Notes: generated from the sequence alone by a model not told the origin. A stretch of DNA of 64,000 nucleotides from Treponema primitia ZAS-1 (GCF_000297095.1 NZ_AEEA01000050.1:124001-188000); one strand, 5' to 3'; counted from the stretch's first letter, positions 8,193 through 17,530 are shown. Program-made: numbers and translations.

Positions 8193-8724
8193 CTTTATAC
8201 GCCTCCCTGAATTTCAGACACGCGATAGCGCGTTTTGTCCCAAAAAATACCTGATTGTACAATTTTGTGGAATCCAGCAACCGAATAGCCGTATCCTTCG
8301 CTTCCGGCGATTGCGGGTTCCCGTAAGTACCGATTAAAAGCTGGTTTAGTACCAGTCCTACCGCATCGTTTGCGACCGGTCCGATTACAATATCAATCTC
8401 ATCAGTGCCACTTGCGGTTTGGTTTTTTTCATCTGAAAAACCGCGATTTTTAAGAACGAAGGACAGCCATTCCGTATCAGCCTTATGAAATTTTTTGATA
8501 TGTACTTCCGGATTGTGAAGGTATTCAAATACACTGACAAATCCGCCTGCTAAGTTACCGCGACGCGCCTTTAGCAAAACGAATTTTTCCGCCTGAGTAC
8601 GCAACGTTGTAGTATAAAACCCCTGTCCAAAGTCCTTTTTAAAGGCCCCAAGGGATAAATCAATATTTCGGACCTGAACGGTAGACCCATGAAACAAGGG
8701 ATCAGCTAATTCTGGATAATTCAT
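8167..8724 (-). CDS. DUF3990-family protein, ADP-ribosyltransferase-like
   Basis: A 185-aa protein with the hallmarks of DUF3990 as I recall them: an early LFHGS, then DFGQGFYTTT followed by QAEKF, then TEWLSFVLKNRGF and DIVIGPVAND. His near the start, the Tyr-Thr strand and a later Glu are arranged as in ADP-ribosyltransferase-fold enzymes, so NAD-dependent modification is possible but unproven. The start at 8724 has GGCGGAG upstream, and the 27 residues ahead of it in the open frame look non-coding. It overlaps the upstream DUF3791 gene by 23 bp and the downstream small gene by 26 bp. Confidence 0.75.
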   Translation of the reverse strand: MNYPELADPLFHGSTVQVRNIDLSLGAFKKDFGQGFYTTTLRTQAEKFVLLKARRGNLAGGFVSVFEYLHNPEVHIKKFHKADTEWLSFVLKNRGFSDEKNQTASGTDEIDIVIGPVANDAVGLVLNQLLIGTYGNPQSPEAKDTAIRLLDSTKLYNQVFFGTKRAIACLKFREAYKVGTDGSAD

Positions 8725-8941
8725 CTGCGGCTCCGCCCTGTTCGTGAACAAAACGTATAACATCGTCCACCACATAGTCATTATCATAATAGTGCAGCAA
8801 TTCATAATGGGCGGCTAAAAAGGGGATAAGCTTATATTTTTGCGCCAATATTACAAATTGCGAACGGGAAAGGCCGCATGCACTCCTTACGGCGGTGGTC
8901 ATAAAACTAATCCAGGTTGCAATAACTTGTTCCAATTCCAT
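8702..8941 (-). CDS. DUF3791-family small protein
   Basis: A 79-aa protein that fits DUF3791, with a C-terminal LHYYDNDYVVDDVIRFVHEQ-like helix. This family commonly sits just upstream of DUF3990 genes. It heads a three-gene minus-strand cassette. There is no Shine-Dalgarno sequence, but a TATAAT box lies 8 bases upstream, so the transcript may start at or next to the ATG. Function unknown. Confidence 0.7.
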   Translation of the reverse strand: MELEQVIATWISFMTTAVRSACGLSRSQFVILAQKYKLIPFLAAHYELLHYYDNDYVVDDVIRFVHEQGGAADELSRIS

Positions 8942-8949
8942 ATAATAAA

Positions 8950-8977
8950 ATTATAACAGAATAGCCATAAAAAGCAA
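8950..8977 (-). promoter_or_regulatory. Promoter of the DUF3791/DUF3990 cassette
   Basis: On the minus strand, TTGCTT (8972-8977) and TATAAT (8950-8955) are 16 bp apart, immediately upstream of the ATG at 8941. Confidence 0.45.
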
Positions 8978-9168
8978 CCAACCCCGGATATCCAGATGAC
9001 TCACCCAGCCTTTCGGATACCCTGTTTTGTCGGAAAAATGGCCTACCTCCGCCATAGGCTTCCGCTCGCCCGGATTATTGACGGGCTTATCCAAGAGAAA
9101 GTAATGTCCACTTCCGCATAATTAGGAGGAGCGGTGTGCGCCAATAAATTTGCAAAAATTACAATGCA

Positions 9169-9197
9169 TTGACATATTCGGTGCTATAAAGTAATAA
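9169..9197 (+). promoter_or_regulatory. Orphan plus-strand promoter facing the activase 3' end
   Basis: TTGACA (9169-9174) and TAATAA (9192-9197) are 17 bp apart. It points into the antisense strand of the glycyl radical activase. Only a five-codon frame follows. The gap 8942-9224 holds no gene I can support. Confidence 0.35.
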
Positions 9198-9224
9198 CAA
9201 GTAATTTGGTATGAACCGAGCTAG

Positions 9225-10142
9225 TTAAGAAACAAATATTTCTGTAATACCTGCTGCTTCCATATGGGATTTTATACCATCTAGTCTTTCCTCGCTTGGG
9301 GCTTCAAATTCATGTGCCTCCATACCCATTCCTAAAGCAGTATATTTTCCAATCCCATAACGATGAAAAGGAAGAAGTTCAATTTTTTGAATATTTGTTG
9401 CATTCATGAACATTTTTATACGTTCATTTGCCTCTTCTTCGTCGTCATTTATGTCCTTTATAAGTGGGGTACGAACCCATATATGAACCTTTTCTTTAAG
9501 TAATTTTTTAAAATTCTCAAGTATAAGCTGATTTTTAATTCCGGTCATTTTCTGATGTTTCCCAATATCAACAATTTTAATATCAAACAATACTAAATCT
9601 ATCCATGAAAGAACCTTTTCAAAAGAAGACCAGGGAACATTGCCCGCAGTATCAAGTGCTGTATGGATGCCATGGTTCTTTAGATGCCGAAAGATTTCAG
9701 CGGTGAAATCAACCTGTAACAAGGGTTCTCCTCCGGAAACAGTTACACCACCGCCGGATCTTTTGTAGAAAATCCGATCGCGCAGCAATTGTTCGCCTAA
9801 TTCCTCTGCGGTTATCTCAATACCGATAATTGATAATGCACCAAATAAACATGTCTCTGCACATGCAAAACATCGGTTGCATAAATTCCAGTTAAGATAA
9901 TGCATACCATTTTTTAAAAAATGAGCGCCGGTTTTGCAGACTTTGACACAGGAGCCACAGTTTTTACAGGATCTTTCCAAATACTGTAATTGCTTTTTCG
10001 GTGAAATTGTCTCCGGGTTATGACACCATTTACAGGCAACACTGCATCCTTTCAGAAATACCGTAGTCCGTGTGCCTGGACCATCATCAAGAGAAAATCT
10101 CTGTATGTTTGTAATGATCCCCAAATTATCTTTATATGCCAT
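9225..10142 (-). CDS. Glycyl radical enzyme activase (radical SAM)
   Basis: A 305-aa PflA-family activating enzyme that uses SAM and an Fe-S cluster to place the glycyl radical on its partner. The radical SAM motif CSVACKWC (CX3CX2C) is at ~33-40. Two extra ferredoxin-type 4Fe-4S motifs follow, CKNCGSCVKVC and CNRCFACAETC; this insert is typical of activases for dehydratase/lyase-type glycyl radical enzymes rather than of PflA itself. SGGEPLLQ is the GGE motif. Its start overlaps the end of the radical enzyme gene by 11 bp, so the two are translationally coupled. It is the last gene of the six-gene catabolic operon. Confidence 0.93.
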   Translation of the reverse strand: MAYKDNLGIITNIQRFSLDDGPGTRTTVFLKGCSVACKWCHNPETISPKKQLQYLERSCKNCGSCVKVCKTGAHFLKNGMHYLNWNLCNRCFACAETCLFGALSIIGIEITAEELGEQLLRDRIFYKRSGGGVTVSGGEPLLQVDFTAEIFRHLKNHGIHTALDTAGNVPWSSFEKVLSWIDLVLFDIKIVDIGKHQKMTGIKNQLILENFKKLLKEKVHIWVRTPLIKDINDDEEEANERIKMFMNATNIQKIELLPFHRYGIGKYTALGMGMEAHEFEAPSEERLDGIKSHMEAAGITEIFVS

Positions 10143-12432
10143 TATTTTCCGTACGGTTTATTATCTCATCTTGAAGAACAGGATCCAATGTTACAAAATA
10201 AGCGCTGAACCCTGAAACTCTAACAACTAAATTGCGATGCTTTTGAGGATTACGTTTTGCATCCAGTAGGGTTTCCCGGCTTACCACATTAAACTGAACT
10301 TCCATACCACCGCCTTCAAAATAACCTTCAACAAGGGTTCGAAGCATTTCCTTATGGGATTCTTTTTCAAAGAATGCAGGATTGAATTTTAAATCAAAAA
10401 CAAGGCCATTTGCTGCTTGCTTATGGTCAAACACGAGTGCCGATTGTGCGGCTGCGGTTGGCCCTTTCGTATCCATGCCCTGGACAGCTGATATGGCATT
10501 CGAAAGGGATATGCATTTTTCCCTGCCATCGGGAAGGGCACCTGTTTTTTTACCCATAACTGACTGGTCATGTACCGTATAGAGACCTGCCTGATAAGAG
10601 TAGCCCCTGTTATTTTTTTGATCCCTGACAGTTGCGCAGTATAAATCGGTAATTTCTTTCATATATTTGTCTGCTTCGGGAATATCATTGCCATATTTAA
10701 GGCAGCGATTCTGTGCATAACCCTGAAGCTGCTCAAAACCAATAAAGTTACCTGCAAGAGCTTTAGAAAAATCCTTCAATGTTACCATTTTTTTATCGAA
10801 TACTATTTGTTTAATAGCAATGAGCGAATCAACGGCATTCGCCATTCCACATGCATTCGCAGTGGAAAAACAATAATCGGGCCCAAGGGCAGAAGCATCT
10901 TCTCCCTTTTTTACACACCCATCGTAGGTTGCGGATAGTAATGGACTTGGAAAATAATACGGATATACAGTATCAAGAAGATTACAGGCTTTCATAAATT
11001 TTTGAAGTGCTATGGTAAATTCTTTTTTATACCAGGAATAAAATTCGTCAAAATTTTTGATTTCATCAAGGTCTTTAGGATTAGCCAGCCCAAGTTTAAT
11101 TCCTGTAACTGTACATTTTCCACCGGAAAGCATCAACTCAATAACCTTAGCCCAGTTAAACCGTAGCTCTTCGGTATTGGAATATTCTTTACCACTTATA
11201 CTTGGTTCAACACACCCAACTATTCCATAGTCCCATGCATCACTCTTGTTGACACCCAATGCTTCCTTTGAGGGTATAATAACATCATCGTTAAAAAGCG
11301 CAGGAAACCCGCCGCCTTGTGTTATAAGCGCTATTGCTTCTTCCCAGCATTCATCACTCATATCTTTGGTGACACGAAGTGAAAGTAGCGGCTGATCCTG
11401 CTTAAGCTTTCTGCTTGCACGGAGAAGTATCAGAGTAAGATCATTAACCAAAGATTTTCCACAGCTATCACAGCCTCCGACAGTAACATTCTGAAAACCC
11501 ATAATAACAGTTGCAAATTTAAGCCAAAGAGCTTCAATTATATCTTCAGTTTCAGTTAATGAAAGCTTATTATCTTCCCTATCTTTTTTATAATACGGGT
11601 AAAAAACCTGATCCAGGCGCCCTAAGGACATGGAACCGGTATGGTTTTCAAATAAAAGCATTTCATGAAGTAAAATTAGAGCCTGAACAGCTTCAAAAAA
11701 ATTAGAAACGCCTTTTGTTTTAATATTTCCGCAGGCTTCCGCAATCCTTTCTATGTATTTTTTTTGAGACCGGGTAAGGTCTTTTTTTAGTGTTTCTCTT
11801 GCAGCTTCTTCATAACGTCCAATATATTGCTCTGCCGCCTGCACTGCAGTTATCATGGCCTCAAAATATTCCTTCCGATCACCTTCGGATTTGTTATAAT
11901 TATTTTGAAGCTGTTTTTCTAACGCTTTATAACCCTGGGTTATTACATACTTATACCCTGCGATTAAATGTCCGTTCGACCAGCGCTTTCCCAAACCGCA
12001 TTCAATACCGCTACTAAAATATGCAAAAAGTTCCTCTTCTTCAGCAGTATAGTTCCCCCCCCGTAATTCCTTATAGTTGCTTATTTCTCTGGTGAAATCC
12101 CAAACAAAATCAGAAGGATTGGTTGGGTCAAAGGATTCTACAATATTATGCGGTTCTGTTTTGCTGACATACTTTATCGGGATTGAAGCGGTTGTATTAG
12201 TGTATTGGGTATGCCCCGCAAGGATATCCCAATCCCGAACTACAACATTTTTTTCTAATAAAAATTTTTTTAAACCCCGAGCATGTTGAAGGGCTTTTGA
12301 TGCATTAGGTTTCTGTTGAATGGCCTCTATGAAAGCATGATTGCGCTTCCATACAAGGGACTCATCGTAATTGCCATAAAAATTATCATAAAGTGTTTTG
12401 ATTTCAGTACTCATTTCCGGCGTCTTTGTCAT
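10132..12432 (-). CDS. Glycyl radical enzyme of the dehydratase/lyase type, substrate unknown
   Basis: A 766-aa pyruvate formate-lyase-like enzyme. The start at 12432 is chosen for GGGAGAG five bases upstream; the open frame runs 23 codons further without support. The catalytic thiyl Cys is Cys407 in GCVEP, the motif of diol dehydratases and C-N/C-S lyases, and not the Cys-Cys pair of true PFL. The glycyl radical site is Gly741 in RVSGFSAYF near the C-terminus. It may dehydrate or cleave a small polyol, amine or sulfonate. The operon encodes a ribose-type importer, so a sugar-like or polyol substrate is plausible, but substrate-defining residues cannot be read safely by eye. The gene is noticeably AT-rich. 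Confidence 0.92.
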   Translation of the reverse strand: MTKTPEMSTEIKTLYDNFYGNYDESLVWKRNHAFIEAIQQKPNASKALQHARGLKKFLLEKNVVVRDWDILAGHTQYTNTTASIPIKYVSKTEPHNIVESFDPTNPSDFVWDFTREISNYKELRGGNYTAEEEELFAYFSSGIECGLGKRWSNGHLIAGYKYVITQGYKALEKQLQNNYNKSEGDRKEYFEAMITAVQAAEQYIGRYEEAARETLKKDLTRSQKKYIERIAEACGNIKTKGVSNFFEAVQALILLHEMLLFENHTGSMSLGRLDQVFYPYYKKDREDNKLSLTETEDIIEALWLKFATVIMGFQNVTVGGCDSCGKSLVNDLTLILLRASRKLKQDQPLLSLRVTKDMSDECWEEAIALITQGGGFPALFNDDVIIPSKEALGVNKSDAWDYGIVGCVEPSISGKEYSNTEELRFNWAKVIELMLSGGKCTVTGIKLGLANPKDLDEIKNFDEFYSWYKKEFTIALQKFMKACNLLDTVYPYYFPSPLLSATYDGCVKKGEDASALGPDYCFSTANACGMANAVDSLIAIKQIVFDKKMVTLKDFSKALAGNFIGFEQLQGYAQNRCLKYGNDIPEADKYMKEITDLYCATVRDQKNNRGYSYQAGLYTVHDQSVMGKKTGALPDGREKCISLSNAISAVQGMDTKGPTAAAQSALVFDHKQAANGLVFDLKFNPAFFEKESHKEMLRTLVEGYFEGGGMEVQFNVVSRETLLDAKRNPQKHRNLVVRVSGFSAYFVTLDPVLQDEIINRTENNGI

Positions 12433-12547
12433 TTTTACTCTCCCGTTGAATACATTAATCGCCCATAGATATTTAGTTCCAAGCTCCAGGATTGCGTCCA
12501 ATTTTTCTTAAGATTCTTCAGGACGCATCCTATTGACAGCGGCAACC

Positions 12548-13864
12548 TCAATAGACTCGATCTATTTCCTCACGCATAATTTCAACCCATCGTGTCGCAT
12601 TTCGCGGATTATTGCCCAGGGTGTGATTGTCCTTCATGATAAACTCACATATGCCGTCTTTTGTTTGTTCAACAGCCCGTCTTGCGTCTCTTCGAACCAC
12701 GTCTTCGTCCATTACCGGCTGGGCAAGCGGAAATGGCGCCGGTTTTACCGATGCGATGTAATCTTTCCCCAGGAATTCCGGTACCGTGCTCCAGTCGGCC
12801 CAGGGGCTTACGGACACACGCCTGAGCCGCGGCAGTTGTTTCACATACTGCCATCTGGTGTTATAGCCCTCACAACAGCCATAACAGTTAAGTCCGAAAC
12901 GTTCGGCGATACGTTTGTGATAGGGAAGGATAAATTCCTCGTATCTTTCAGGACCAACACTGACGGTCTCCTGGGAATCCACAAAACCCCACATATCCAT
13001 AGTAGTTACCTGCCCGGTGAATTCAGTGCGGGGAAGCTGCTCTGTGTATCCAAACCCGCCGGAACCTACATAGGTACCCTCGGTATTAAGGGCAAGCAAG
13101 TTGTTTTTTTCCAGAAAATCCAACATCTTAAGCTTACCTTCACAAAGGAAGTTCATCACCCGGTGAAAATTTTCCGGTTCCGCTACCATGTCTACCATAA
13201 AATCCTCAAGGCCCCGGATATTCACAAAATCCCAGCACATCCCCAGGGTCCACCACCAGGTATTCTTTCTGCGGACCGTCAGTATGTTGTCAAATATTCC
13301 ATGGGCCAGATCCATAAGGATTCGGGATTGTTCTTCGTCAATTATTATATCAGGATAATGAAGTTTTTCAAAATCTGTGTCGTAATCTTTGAGGGCCTGA
13401 ATGACAATGTATGAACCATCTTTGGATGTGGAACGTTTTTTAAGTTCCAAGCCCCAGCCATTATCACTATAACTGTAGGGTACATTAAAATATGGCTCAA
13501 TAACTTTGTCGTCCTTCATCCCCTCTGCCCAGAATATCTGTTTTCGCAGCGCCATTTCCCATACCCGCGCCAGCGGGTCTTGGGAAATAAGCTCCTTTGC
13601 ATCAATTATTTCGTTCCAACCATTTTCAGGATCGATAAAAACCAGGGGATCGGTAGTTTTGAGGTCATTATGGGCGGTCCAAAGCTTTTTCTTTTTCCCC
13701 ATCTCAGGCCATGCGGCAATTTCAGCCACATGAGCGGCAAGATGGCGCAGTTCCTCAGTTTCCCTGGAACTAAACTTGAAAGCCGTGTTCATCGACTTAA
13801 CTTCCGGGTACCCCGCTGCAGTTTGCATTGTTGCAGGATCTTCAGCCTGAGTAATAAGCGCCAT
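12548..13864 (-). CDS. Uroporphyrinogen decarboxylase-superfamily protein (methyltransferase-like)
   Basis: A 438-aa protein of the UroD/MtaA superfamily, judged from its length, the TIM-barrel-like pattern and a central CYGCCE segment (Cys327, Cys330, Cys331), where the corrinoid/CoM methyltransferases of this superfamily carry zinc ligands. It is not a haem-pathway HemE: there is no haem gene nearby and it is much longer. Members of this group serve in methyl transfer, or have no known role in catabolic operons. A strong GAGGAGG site precedes the start. It lies between the importer and the glycyl radical enzyme, so it should act on the imported compound or its product. No corrinoid protein gene is present. 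Confidence 0.7.
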   Translation of the reverse strand: MALITQAEDPATMQTAAGYPEVKSMNTAFKFSSRETEELRHLAAHVAEIAAWPEMGKKKKLWTAHNDLKTTDPLVFIDPENGWNEIIDAKELISQDPLARVWEMALRKQIFWAEGMKDDKVIEPYFNVPYSYSDNGWGLELKKRSTSKDGSYIVIQALKDYDTDFEKLHYPDIIIDEEQSRILMDLAHGIFDNILTVRRKNTWWWTLGMCWDFVNIRGLEDFMVDMVAEPENFHRVMNFLCEGKLKMLDFLEKNNLLALNTEGTYVGSGGFGYTEQLPRTEFTGQVTTMDMWGFVDSQETVSVGPERYEEFILPYHKRIAERFGLNCYGCCEGYNTRWQYVKQLPRLRRVSVSPWADWSTVPEFLGKDYIASVKPAPFPLAQPVMDEDVVRRDARRAVEQTKDGICEFIMKDNHTLGNNPRNATRWVEIMREEIDRVY

Positions 13865-13885
13865 AATAACCTCCTCTTTGATGCC

Positions 13886-14839
13886 CTACTTCAAATACTC
13901 TGCCACGTTTTCTTTGGTAATCACAGCCATTGGGATGACCAGTTCTTTGTCAAGTCTTTCACCGGTACGGAGTTTGTTGAGGGCATCGTAAGCACCCTGG
14001 GCTTCCTTTACGGCATCCTGAAGAAGTGTAAGCCCCAGGTTACCATTGTTCACTTCCTGAACTGCCTCATCTGTGGCATCAACGCCGGCTACCCAAGTAC
14101 CCCTGAGGCGGTTCGCCGCCTTGAGCGCCTGAATTGCGCCAAGGGCCATCTGATCGTTCGCGCAAAGTACCCCATCAATTTGGGGGAAAGCCTGTATCCA
14201 GTCTTCCATCAGCTTCATGCCCTCGGCACGGTCGTAGTTGGCCGTAGCATCCGCAAGCACCTGTACATCGGGGCGGAGTTTTTTAAGGGTGTCAAGGGTA
14301 CCGGAGTGGCGCTGAGCGGAGTGATCATAACCGGGCATGCCCTGCATATACACTATCTTAGCATTTTGAGGCAGTGCTTTGGCCGCGATTTCACCCTGCA
14401 GAATACCGGTATCAAGGTTGGCAATACCAATGTAGGTAAAATCGCCGCCACCGGAATTGGAACAGATGCTGATCACGGGAATACCGGCTTTGTTCGCCTT
14501 TTCAATACCAGGGATAACCCCTGCAGGAGAAACCGGTTCAATGATAATACAATTTACACCTTTGGCGATGTAGTTATCAATATAGTCCAGTTGTTTGGTA
14601 ATATCCTGACTGGAGTTTGCATACTCCACTGAGAAGTTGGGATCCTTCGAAATCTGTTCTCGAAAGGTATCCAAAAGATGTTTTTTGAAAAAATCTGCAT
14701 CGTCTGAATTGACATAGGCAACCTTGAATGTCTTTGCCCCGCCTGAAGCCTGTGTTCCGCCATTGGCAAAAGCACCGATGGTGACCACCGAAATGAGCAC
14801 CAGTGCGATACCAAAAACTTTCTTAATTCTGCTTTCCAT
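13886..14839 (-). CDS. ABC importer periplasmic substrate-binding protein (ribose/RbsB type)
   Basis: A 317-aa periplasmic binding protein of the type I, RbsB-like family: signal peptide, then FKVAYVNSDDADFFKK, KGVNCIIIEPVSP and a second lobe with VLCANDQMALGAIQAL and GVDATDEA. The start at 14839 has GGAGG upstream and gives a normal signal peptide; the longer frame does not. This family binds pentoses, other monosaccharides, polyols or autoinducer-2. It is the third gene of the operon and delivers substrate to the permease encoded just upstream. Confidence 0.92.
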   Translation of the reverse strand: MESRIKKVFGIALVLISVVTIGAFANGGTQASGGAKTFKVAYVNSDDADFFKKHLLDTFREQISKDPNFSVEYANSSQDITKQLDYIDNYIAKGVNCIIIEPVSPAGVIPGIEKANKAGIPVISICSNSGGGDFTYIGIANLDTGILQGEIAAKALPQNAKIVYMQGMPGYDHSAQRHSGTLDTLKKLRPDVQVLADATANYDRAEGMKLMEDWIQAFPQIDGVLCANDQMALGAIQALKAANRLRGTWVAGVDATDEAVQEVNNGNLGLTLLQDAVKEAQGAYDALNKLRTGERLDKELVIPMAVITKENVAEYLK

Positions 14840-14893
14840 AAAGTTCCTCCAAATATAATATTTTAAAAACACCAATAGTGTTTTTACTACAAA

Positions 14894-15862
14894 TTAAGCA
14901 CGACGGGTGCGCTTGGCCACCACATCCACAATTACCGCTATCAGAATAATGATACCCTTGGTAATCTGCTGCCAATACGAGTTAACGTTTATCAGGTTCA
15001 GGATATTGTTAAGAATACCGACAATCATGGCGCCGATGATTGTCCCTACGATGCTGCCCGATCCGCCCGCTAAGCTGGTACCGCCGACTACCACCGCAGT
15101 GATTGCATCAAACTCGTAACCCACACCGGATGCCGGCTGTCCTGAGTTCATACGGCTCATCATCAAAATTCCCGCAATCGCCGTCATAAGACCGTCAAGC
15201 AAGAAAGCCTTACGAACTATATTTTTTGTTTTTACACCGGATGCAACCGCCGCGCTTTCATTGCCCCCGGTGGCATACAGATGCCTGCCGAATGCGGTAC
15301 GGTTAAGCAAAATCCAGGTCGCGAAAAACAGTACAATTAAAATAAGCACAGAAACCGGCATGAAACCCAGGGATCCCTGTCCTAAAAACGCAAACTGTTT
15401 GGCCATTCCGGTGATGGGGATGGCGTTTGTAAAAAGCAGTACCGAGCCCCGGGCGATGGTGGTAATTGCCAGGGTCATGATGAACGCCGGAATGCTAAAC
15501 CACGTGATGATATACCCGTTCAAAGCTCCGATGGCGAGTCCCAGTGCCAAACCAACAATCAGACTCACGGTGAGGCTCCCGGACAGTACCATTACTTTAC
15601 AGGTGATACATCCAATCAACGCTATTTCAGAACCATAAGCCACGTTGATGTGACCTAAAATGATTACAAACGTGGCGCCTAAGGCGATGATGGTGACCAC
15701 CGTGATTTGACGCAGGACATTCGTTAAGTTGGCTACCGAAAAAAACCCGCCCACAAAAACTGAAGATAAAAGAAAAAGCAGAATCAAAATAAGGAGGATA
15801 CCGCTTTTTTGTAAACCATCGTAGATGAATTTACTGATTGTATTTTTATTTAGTGTATCCAT
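14894..15862 (-). CDS. ABC importer permease (RbsC type)
   Basis: A 322-aa integral membrane permease with roughly eight to ten hydrophobic segments, of the branched-chain/ribose permease family. Recognisable stretches are ALGATFVIILGHINVAYGSE, the loop GGNESAAVASGVKT and AVVVGGTSLAGGSGSIVGT. It forms the channel for the importer with the ATPase encoded 5 bp upstream and the binding protein downstream. Confidence 0.92.
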   Translation of the reverse strand: MDTLNKNTISKFIYDGLQKSGILLILILLFLLSSVFVGGFFSVANLTNVLRQITVVTIIALGATFVIILGHINVAYGSEIALIGCITCKVMVLSGSLTVSLIVGLALGLAIGALNGYIITWFSIPAFIMTLAITTIARGSVLLFTNAIPITGMAKQFAFLGQGSLGFMPVSVLILIVLFFATWILLNRTAFGRHLYATGGNESAAVASGVKTKNIVRKAFLLDGLMTAIAGILMMSRMNSGQPASGVGYEFDAITAVVVGGTSLAGGSGSIVGTIIGAMIVGILNNILNLINVNSYWQQITKGIIILIAVIVDVVAKRTRRA

Positions 15863-15867
15863 GCTTT

Positions 15868-17388
15868 CTATTCCCCTCCTGACTTAATCGCCAGCCGCAT
15901 AATCTCTTCTTGGGTGGCATCCCTGCGATCCAAAATCCCGGTCAGACAGCCCTCGTGCATTACCACCACCCTATCGCTCATTCCGACAATTTCGGGCAAT
16001 TCGGAGGAAATCATAATGATTGCCATACCCTGTTTGACAAAATTGTCCATCAAGCGGTGAATTTCCGCCTTGGCGCCAATATCAATCCCCCGGGTGGGTT
16101 CGTCCATGATGAGGATCTTCACATCCCCCACAAGCCATTTCGCCAGAACGAGCTTTTGTTGGTTGCCCCCCGAAAGGGTATCCGCATGTACTTTGAAATC
16201 GCTTATCTTGATATCTAACATTTTTTTCATATCGAGTGCATCTTTATTGATCGCCTTATCGCTTACAAAAATATTTTTAACATATTTTTTTATATTGGTA
16301 AGCGAAATATTTTCGTGGGCGCTGCGGTTTACTACCAGACCGTACAGTTTACGATCCTCACTAACCATAGCGATGCCATGGGCTATCGCTTCGGATGGAT
16401 TTTTAATTTCCACCGGTTTTTTGTCTATAACAATGCTTCCGCTGGTAAACGGATCGAGTCCGAAAACAGAACGCATAAGTTCCGTACGCCCCGCGCCAAC
16501 CAGGCCTGCAAACCCCAGGATTTCACCTTTCCGAAGAGTAAAGGAAATATCCCGAAAACGACCGCCCTGGGCAACCCCCTGAGTGAGGTTTTTTACCTCC
16601 ATAATAATATCCCCGGTATTGGCGGTTTCCGTTTTGGGGAAAATGTTATTGATCTCCCGGCCTACCATCAATGTCACCAGCTTTTCCGGTGTAAAATCCT
16701 CTTTCGCTCCGGAAGCCACCCACTTACCGTCACGTATTATGGTGATATCGTCTGCTATTTTGAAAATTTCGTCCATTTTGTGGGTAATGTAAATTATTGC
16801 CACACCCTTTTGTTTGAGCAGTTCGATCTGGCCGAAGAGCACTTCCACCTCGGTGTCCGCAATTGCTGAAGTCGGCTCATCCATAATGATGACCCGCGCA
16901 TCCTGGGAAATAGCCTTGGCAATTTCCACCAATTGATGACCCGCGATGCTCAGGGCACGCATCTTACGCCGTGCTTTAAACTTAATATTGAGACTGTCCA
17001 GGAGCTGCTGGGTATCATTGTACATTTTTTTAAAATCGACAAAGAATCCCTGTTTTGGTTCCCGTCCCAGGAAGATGTTTTCACCGATAGTCATATCCAG
17101 AACAGGGTTTAATTCCTGGTAAATCATGGCGATCCCCATTTTTAAGGAGGTCTGGATATCATGGGATTTGAAGGTTTCACCCCGGAAGATGATTTCACCG
17201 GAATCTGCAGCATACATTCCGTTCAGCACCTTCATCAGGGTTGACTTACCTGCGCCGTTTTCCCCGCAAATAATGTGGACTTTGCCCGGGCGCACTTTGA
17301 GATCGACCCCATCCAGCGCCCTTACCCCAGGGAACGTTTTTACTACGTTGAACATTTGCAACAGGTAGCTATCTTCATCCCCCGACAT
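15868..17388 (-). CDS. ABC importer ATPase with two nucleotide-binding domains (RbsA type)
   Basis: A 506-aa tandem ATPase. The first domain has Walker A GENGAGKST, signature LSIAGHQL and Walker B VIIMDEPTS. The second has a degenerate Walker A (GLVGAGRTEL), LSGGNQQK and ILIMDEPTRG. A degenerate second A-site is normal for RbsA-type subunits. The start at 17388 has GGAGG upstream and matches the family N-terminus. It is the first gene of the six-gene operon and is divergent from the araC-type regulator. Confidence 0.93.
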   Translation of the reverse strand: MSGDEDSYLLQMFNVVKTFPGVRALDGVDLKVRPGKVHIICGENGAGKSTLMKVLNGMYAADSGEIIFRGETFKSHDIQTSLKMGIAMIYQELNPVLDMTIGENIFLGREPKQGFFVDFKKMYNDTQQLLDSLNIKFKARRKMRALSIAGHQLVEIAKAISQDARVIIMDEPTSAIADTEVEVLFGQIELLKQKGVAIIYITHKMDEIFKIADDITIIRDGKWVASGAKEDFTPEKLVTLMVGREINNIFPKTETANTGDIIMEVKNLTQGVAQGGRFRDISFTLRKGEILGFAGLVGAGRTELMRSVFGLDPFTSGSIVIDKKPVEIKNPSEAIAHGIAMVSEDRKLYGLVVNRSAHENISLTNIKKYVKNIFVSDKAINKDALDMKKMLDIKISDFKVHADTLSGGNQQKLVLAKWLVGDVKILIMDEPTRGIDIGAKAEIHRLMDNFVKQGMAIIMISSELPEIVGMSDRVVVMHEGCLTGILDRRDATQEEIMRLAIKSGGE

Positions 17389-17421
17389 TACAAAATGCCT
17401 CCATAATCCTAACTGATAAAT

Positions 17422-17447
17422 AGTATAACACCCTCTATCAATTTCAA
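17422..17447 (-). promoter_or_regulatory. Candidate promoter of the catabolic operon
   Basis: On the minus strand a TATACT box (17422-17427) lies upstream of the ATPase start. The best -35-like sequence, TTGAAA (17442-17447), is only 14 bp away. This weak spacing would suit an activator-dependent promoter controlled by the divergent AraC protein. Confidence 0.4.
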
Positions 17448-17479
17448 CTATGCGCATTTTTGATTATTTATATCTAATC

Positions 17480-17508
17480 TTGACATTTTTTTCATAATAT
17501 TTTATGAT
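17480..17508 (+). promoter_or_regulatory. Sigma-70 promoter of the AraC-family regulator
   Basis: TTGACA (17480-17485) and TATGAT (17503-17508) are exactly 17 bp apart, 22 bp before the regulator's ATG. Confidence 0.75.
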
Positions 17509-17530
17509 TTTTTTGTAAAAAGGGCATTTT

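Noticed and set aside
12548..13864. Haem-pathway HemE
   Set aside because: The protein is too long, carries a CYGCCE segment and sits in a catabolic operon, so only superfamily membership is claimed.
12533..14632. Two long plus-strand frames opposite the UroD-like and binding-protein genes
   Set aside because: Both minus-strand genes have clear families, ribosome sites and operon spacing.
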